Below, piece by piece: positions 6,624 through 8,077 of a DNA stretch of 8,077 nt (its first letter is position 1; every line of letters starts with the position of its first letter). A program made the position numbers and the translations under genes. The stretch comes from an uncultured Alphaproteobacteria bacterium (GTDB lineage Bacteria > Pseudomonadota > Alphaproteobacteria > RF32 > CAG-239). The notes under the pieces are model-generated. The model did no database searches. It saw only the letters and a program-made list of their open reading frames with translations, and was not told the origin of the DNA. The stretch is from NCBI GenBank assembly GCA_946618745.1, contig CAMOLN010000031.1:1-8077 (forward strand), read 5' to 3'.

Positions 6624-6653
6624 TTGATTTTTATTGTTTTATTCTGATAAAAT
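6624..6653 (+). promoter_or_regulatory. Candidate promoter of the InsA-like/SGNH fusion gene
   Basis: TTGATT (6624-6629), an 18-bp spacer and TAAAAT (6648-6653) resemble a sigma-70-type promoter, about 75 bp before ATG 6727. A second possibility is TTGTTT (6634-6639) with TAATAG (6656-6661), spacer 16. The whole 6572-6700 stretch is very AT-rich, so neither is secure. I saw no convincing promoter for the divergent aas gene. Confidence 0.3.
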
Positions 6654-6726
6654 CATAATAGCATTATTTTTTATTGCTTTTTTGAAATACTGATATTAAA
6701 GTCGGAGTAAATCGGAGATAAAAAAG

Positions 6727-7848
6727 ATGGAAATTAAGTGTCCTAAATGTCAAAGTAACGCCAAGAAAAACGGTTTTGTTTTCGGATTACAACGTTACAA
6801 ATGTAAAGAATGCGGTTATCAATTTACCAAAGAACAACCTCACGGAAAAGAGCGTAAAGATAAAGGTGCTGCCATAGCTTTATGCAGTTTGGGCGTATCG
6901 CAAAATCAGGCCGCTAAAATACTGGGAGTAACTCCTACCAGTATTGCCCGTTGGATTGATAATATTCCGCGTGAATTATCGTTTGAACTCACCCCAAAAG
7001 CAAATGTGCAAAAAATTGAAGAGACTAATTTGCGCACCTATATTCGTCAGCTTTATATCGAAAACAAAGAAAATTTTTTGATGGTAAAAAATGATTATGC
7101 TTCCGGTTATGAAGTCAATATTTTAATCAAAAACCGTGCTCCTTCTGCGGAGCAAAATCACAAGTTAACGGTGTGCGCTTTCGGCGATTCCATTCTGCAG
7201 GGTGTGGTGCATGATGCGCAAAATAACAAATATCAACTGTTGAAAGAAAATTTTATTGCCATATCGGGAAAAAAATTAAATGTAGCCTGGAAAAATTATG
7301 CCAAACATGGGGCATTAATCAGCGACGGCGAAAAAGAATTGTTAAAACATCTCAATAGTGTCAATGAAAGTGATTATATCTTTTTTTCCTTCGGCGGCAA
7401 TGATTGTAACTTTAATTGGGATGCCATAGCCCAAAATCCTAACGCTCATCATCTTCCCTTCACTCCTCTGGATGTTTTTCATCAAAAATATGTTAGCCTG
7501 ATTCGACGGGTTCAAGACAAGGGTAAAACACCGATTTTGTTTTCTCTTCCCCCCGTTCATCCGCAAATGTTTTTCGATACCAACTGTCGTTATCGCAACT
7601 CGGCAAATATACTTAAATTCATGCGCGGAGATATTAACACCATCTATCAATGGCATAGTATGTATAATATGGAAATTTTTAAGATAGCCAATGAAACCAG
7701 CGTGCCGATTATTGATATCACCACTTTCTTCTTAAATCGGGTTGATTACAAAGATTTTTTGTGTGATGACGGAGTGCACCCCAATGCTAAAGGGCATTTA
7801 TTGATAGCTTCGGCGGTAAAAGATTTTTATGAAAAATATTATTTATAA
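6727..7848 (+). CDS. InsA-like zinc ribbon/HTH fused to an SGNH (GDSL) hydrolase
   Basis: One uninterrupted 373-residue frame joins two unrelated domains. Residues 1-80 resemble IS1-family InsA: a zinc ribbon with C5/C8 and C26/C29, the string LQRYKCKECG (21-30), and a helix-turn-helix around 57-78 (VSQNQAAKILGVTPTSIARW). Residues about 147-373 are an SGNH hydrolase: block I FGDS (nucleophile S155), a possible block II glycine in the region of G195, block III GGND (223-226), and block V DGVH (D348, H351). The triad is complete. A linker of about 65 residues separates them. There is no signal peptide, so the esterase-like domain should be cytoplasmic, unlike many SGNH enzymes. The start follows TCGGAG 9 nt upstream. 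The transposase catalytic part (InsB, DDE) is absent, and I see no IS ends. Likely a DNA-binding protein with an enzymatic or ligand-sensing domain; its function is unknown. Confidence 0.85.
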   Translation: MEIKCPKCQSNAKKNGFVFGLQRYKCKECGYQFTKEQPHGKERKDKGAAIALCSLGVSQNQAAKILGVTPTSIARWIDNIPRELSFELTPKANVQKIEETNLRTYIRQLYIENKENFLMVKNDYASGYEVNILIKNRAPSAEQNHKLTVCAFGDSILQGVVHDAQNNKYQLLKENFIAISGKKLNVAWKNYAKHGALISDGEKELLKHLNSVNESDYIFFSFGGNDCNFNWDAIAQNPNAHHLPFTPLDVFHQKYVSLIRRVQDKGKTPILFSLPPVHPQMFFDTNCRYRNSANILKFMRGDINTIYQWHSMYNMEIFKIANETSVPIIDITTFFLNRVDYKDFLCDDGVHPNAKGHLLIASAVKDFYEKYYL

Positions 7849-7853
7849 AAAAG

Positions 7854-7874
7854 AGCCCGCTTTATTTGCGAGCT
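7854..7874. terminator. Bidirectional terminator between convergent genes
   Basis: AGCCCGC (7854-7860) and GCGAGCT (7868-7874) flank a 7-nt loop. On the minus strand all seven positions pair (one G-U) and TTTTTT follows (7852-7847), a good terminator for the right-edge gene. On the plus strand one C-A mismatch interrupts the stem and the T-rich TTCTTTTCTTTC follows, a weaker terminator for the fusion gene. Confidence 0.7.
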
Positions 7875-8077
7875 TCTTTTCTTTCTTTTCTTTTTTGCCG
7901 GGCACTTCTTTGCGATTGCCCACAGGACCTACGCGAGTCTGATATTACCGAAGGATATCCCGCCTGAACAGCAGCTCCCCCGGTTGAGTCTGATACACTT
8001 GTATCGCCATCATCAGGAACAAAATGTTCCACATACTCAGGTATACCCAAAAATGCCCCAATACAATATTTTACTCT
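7862..8077 (-). CDS. C-terminal end of an unrecognised protein (cut by right edge)
   Basis: The frame is open from the right edge to a TAA at 7864-7862, giving 71 residues; the gene's start lies outside. The piece begins with a short moderately hydrophobic part (YCIGAFLGIPEYVEHFV), then a Ser/Gly/Asp-rich stretch (DDGDTSVSDSTGG), and ends in a basic, charged tail (RQKRKERKEARK). Such a tail is likely to be disordered, cytoplasmic or nucleic-acid binding. GC is about 50% over 7921-8040 (60 of 120 bases counted by hand), higher than the genes to its left. The stop codon lies in the loop of the shared terminator, which supports a real gene end. I recognise no family. Confidence 0.5.
   Translation of the reverse strand, partial: RVKYCIGAFLGIPEYVEHFVPDDGDTSVSDSTGGAAVQAGYPSVISDSRRSCGQSQRSARQKRKERKEARK

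Noticed and set aside
7342..7656. Minus-strand open frame inside the fusion gene
   Set aside because: It is antisense to the SGNH domain, whose catalytic blocks support the plus strand.
6727..7848. A complete IS1-type insertion sequence
   Set aside because: Only the InsA-like DNA-binding part is present; there is no InsB or DDE domain, no frameshift site, and no terminal inverted repeats or target duplication that I could see.
1..8077. tRNA, rRNA or CRISPR array
   Set aside because: I saw no cloverleaf, conserved rRNA stretch or regularly spaced repeat anywhere in the window.

Overview
The window looks like chromosomal DNA from an AT-rich Gram-negative bacterium. It carries genes for LPS Kdo activation (kdsB), murein recycling (anmK), phosphatidylglycerol synthesis (pgpA) and lysophospholipid re-acylation (aas). 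A short Cro/CI-type regulator with a basic N-terminal tail and an 'IHIGNRLKLRR...QVQKYEKG' HTH is of a kind common in Alphaproteobacteria, so an AT-rich alphaproteobacterium, perhaps an uncultured gut lineage, is the best guess. This is inference from gene content only.

Layout, left to right. (1) A small membrane protein cut by the left edge (3-191, +) ends in a strong UUCG-loop terminator. (2) A compact minus-strand operon follows, in transcription order pgpA, anmK, a HAD-family phosphatase and kdsB (3455 down to 217). Its junctions are a 3-nt gap, a 10-nt gap and an 8-nt overlap. (3) A 364-bp divergent intergenic region (3456-3819) holds candidate promoters for both directions. It also holds a strongly structured segment: a 5' hairpin, a long interrupted stem enclosing two hairpins, and an intrinsic terminator. 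I read this as an undescribed small RNA or an attenuating leader of the next gene. (4) The XRE-family regulator (3820-4311, +). (5) A stand-alone aas gene (6534-4375, -) with its own terminator. (6) A 192-bp divergent promoter region, then a 373-residue + strand gene that joins an IS1 InsA-like zinc ribbon and helix-turn-helix to an SGNH/GDSL hydrolase domain. (7) The C-terminal end of an unrecognised minus-strand gene runs off the right edge. It converges on the fusion gene and shares a bidirectional terminator with it.

How the genes fit together: the pgpA operon and aas both serve the envelope (phospholipid synthesis and repair, peptidoglycan recycling, lipopolysaccharide). The HAD phosphatase between anmK and kdsB is the one member whose substrate is open. 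MurNAc-6-phosphate, the product of AnmK, and Kdo-8-phosphate, the precursor of KdsB's substrate, are both suggested by position. The two most unusual items are the transposase-type DNA-binding domain fused to an SGNH hydrolase and the structured RNA upstream of the XRE regulator. AnmK and KdsB are recognisable but depart from family consensus in active-site motifs.
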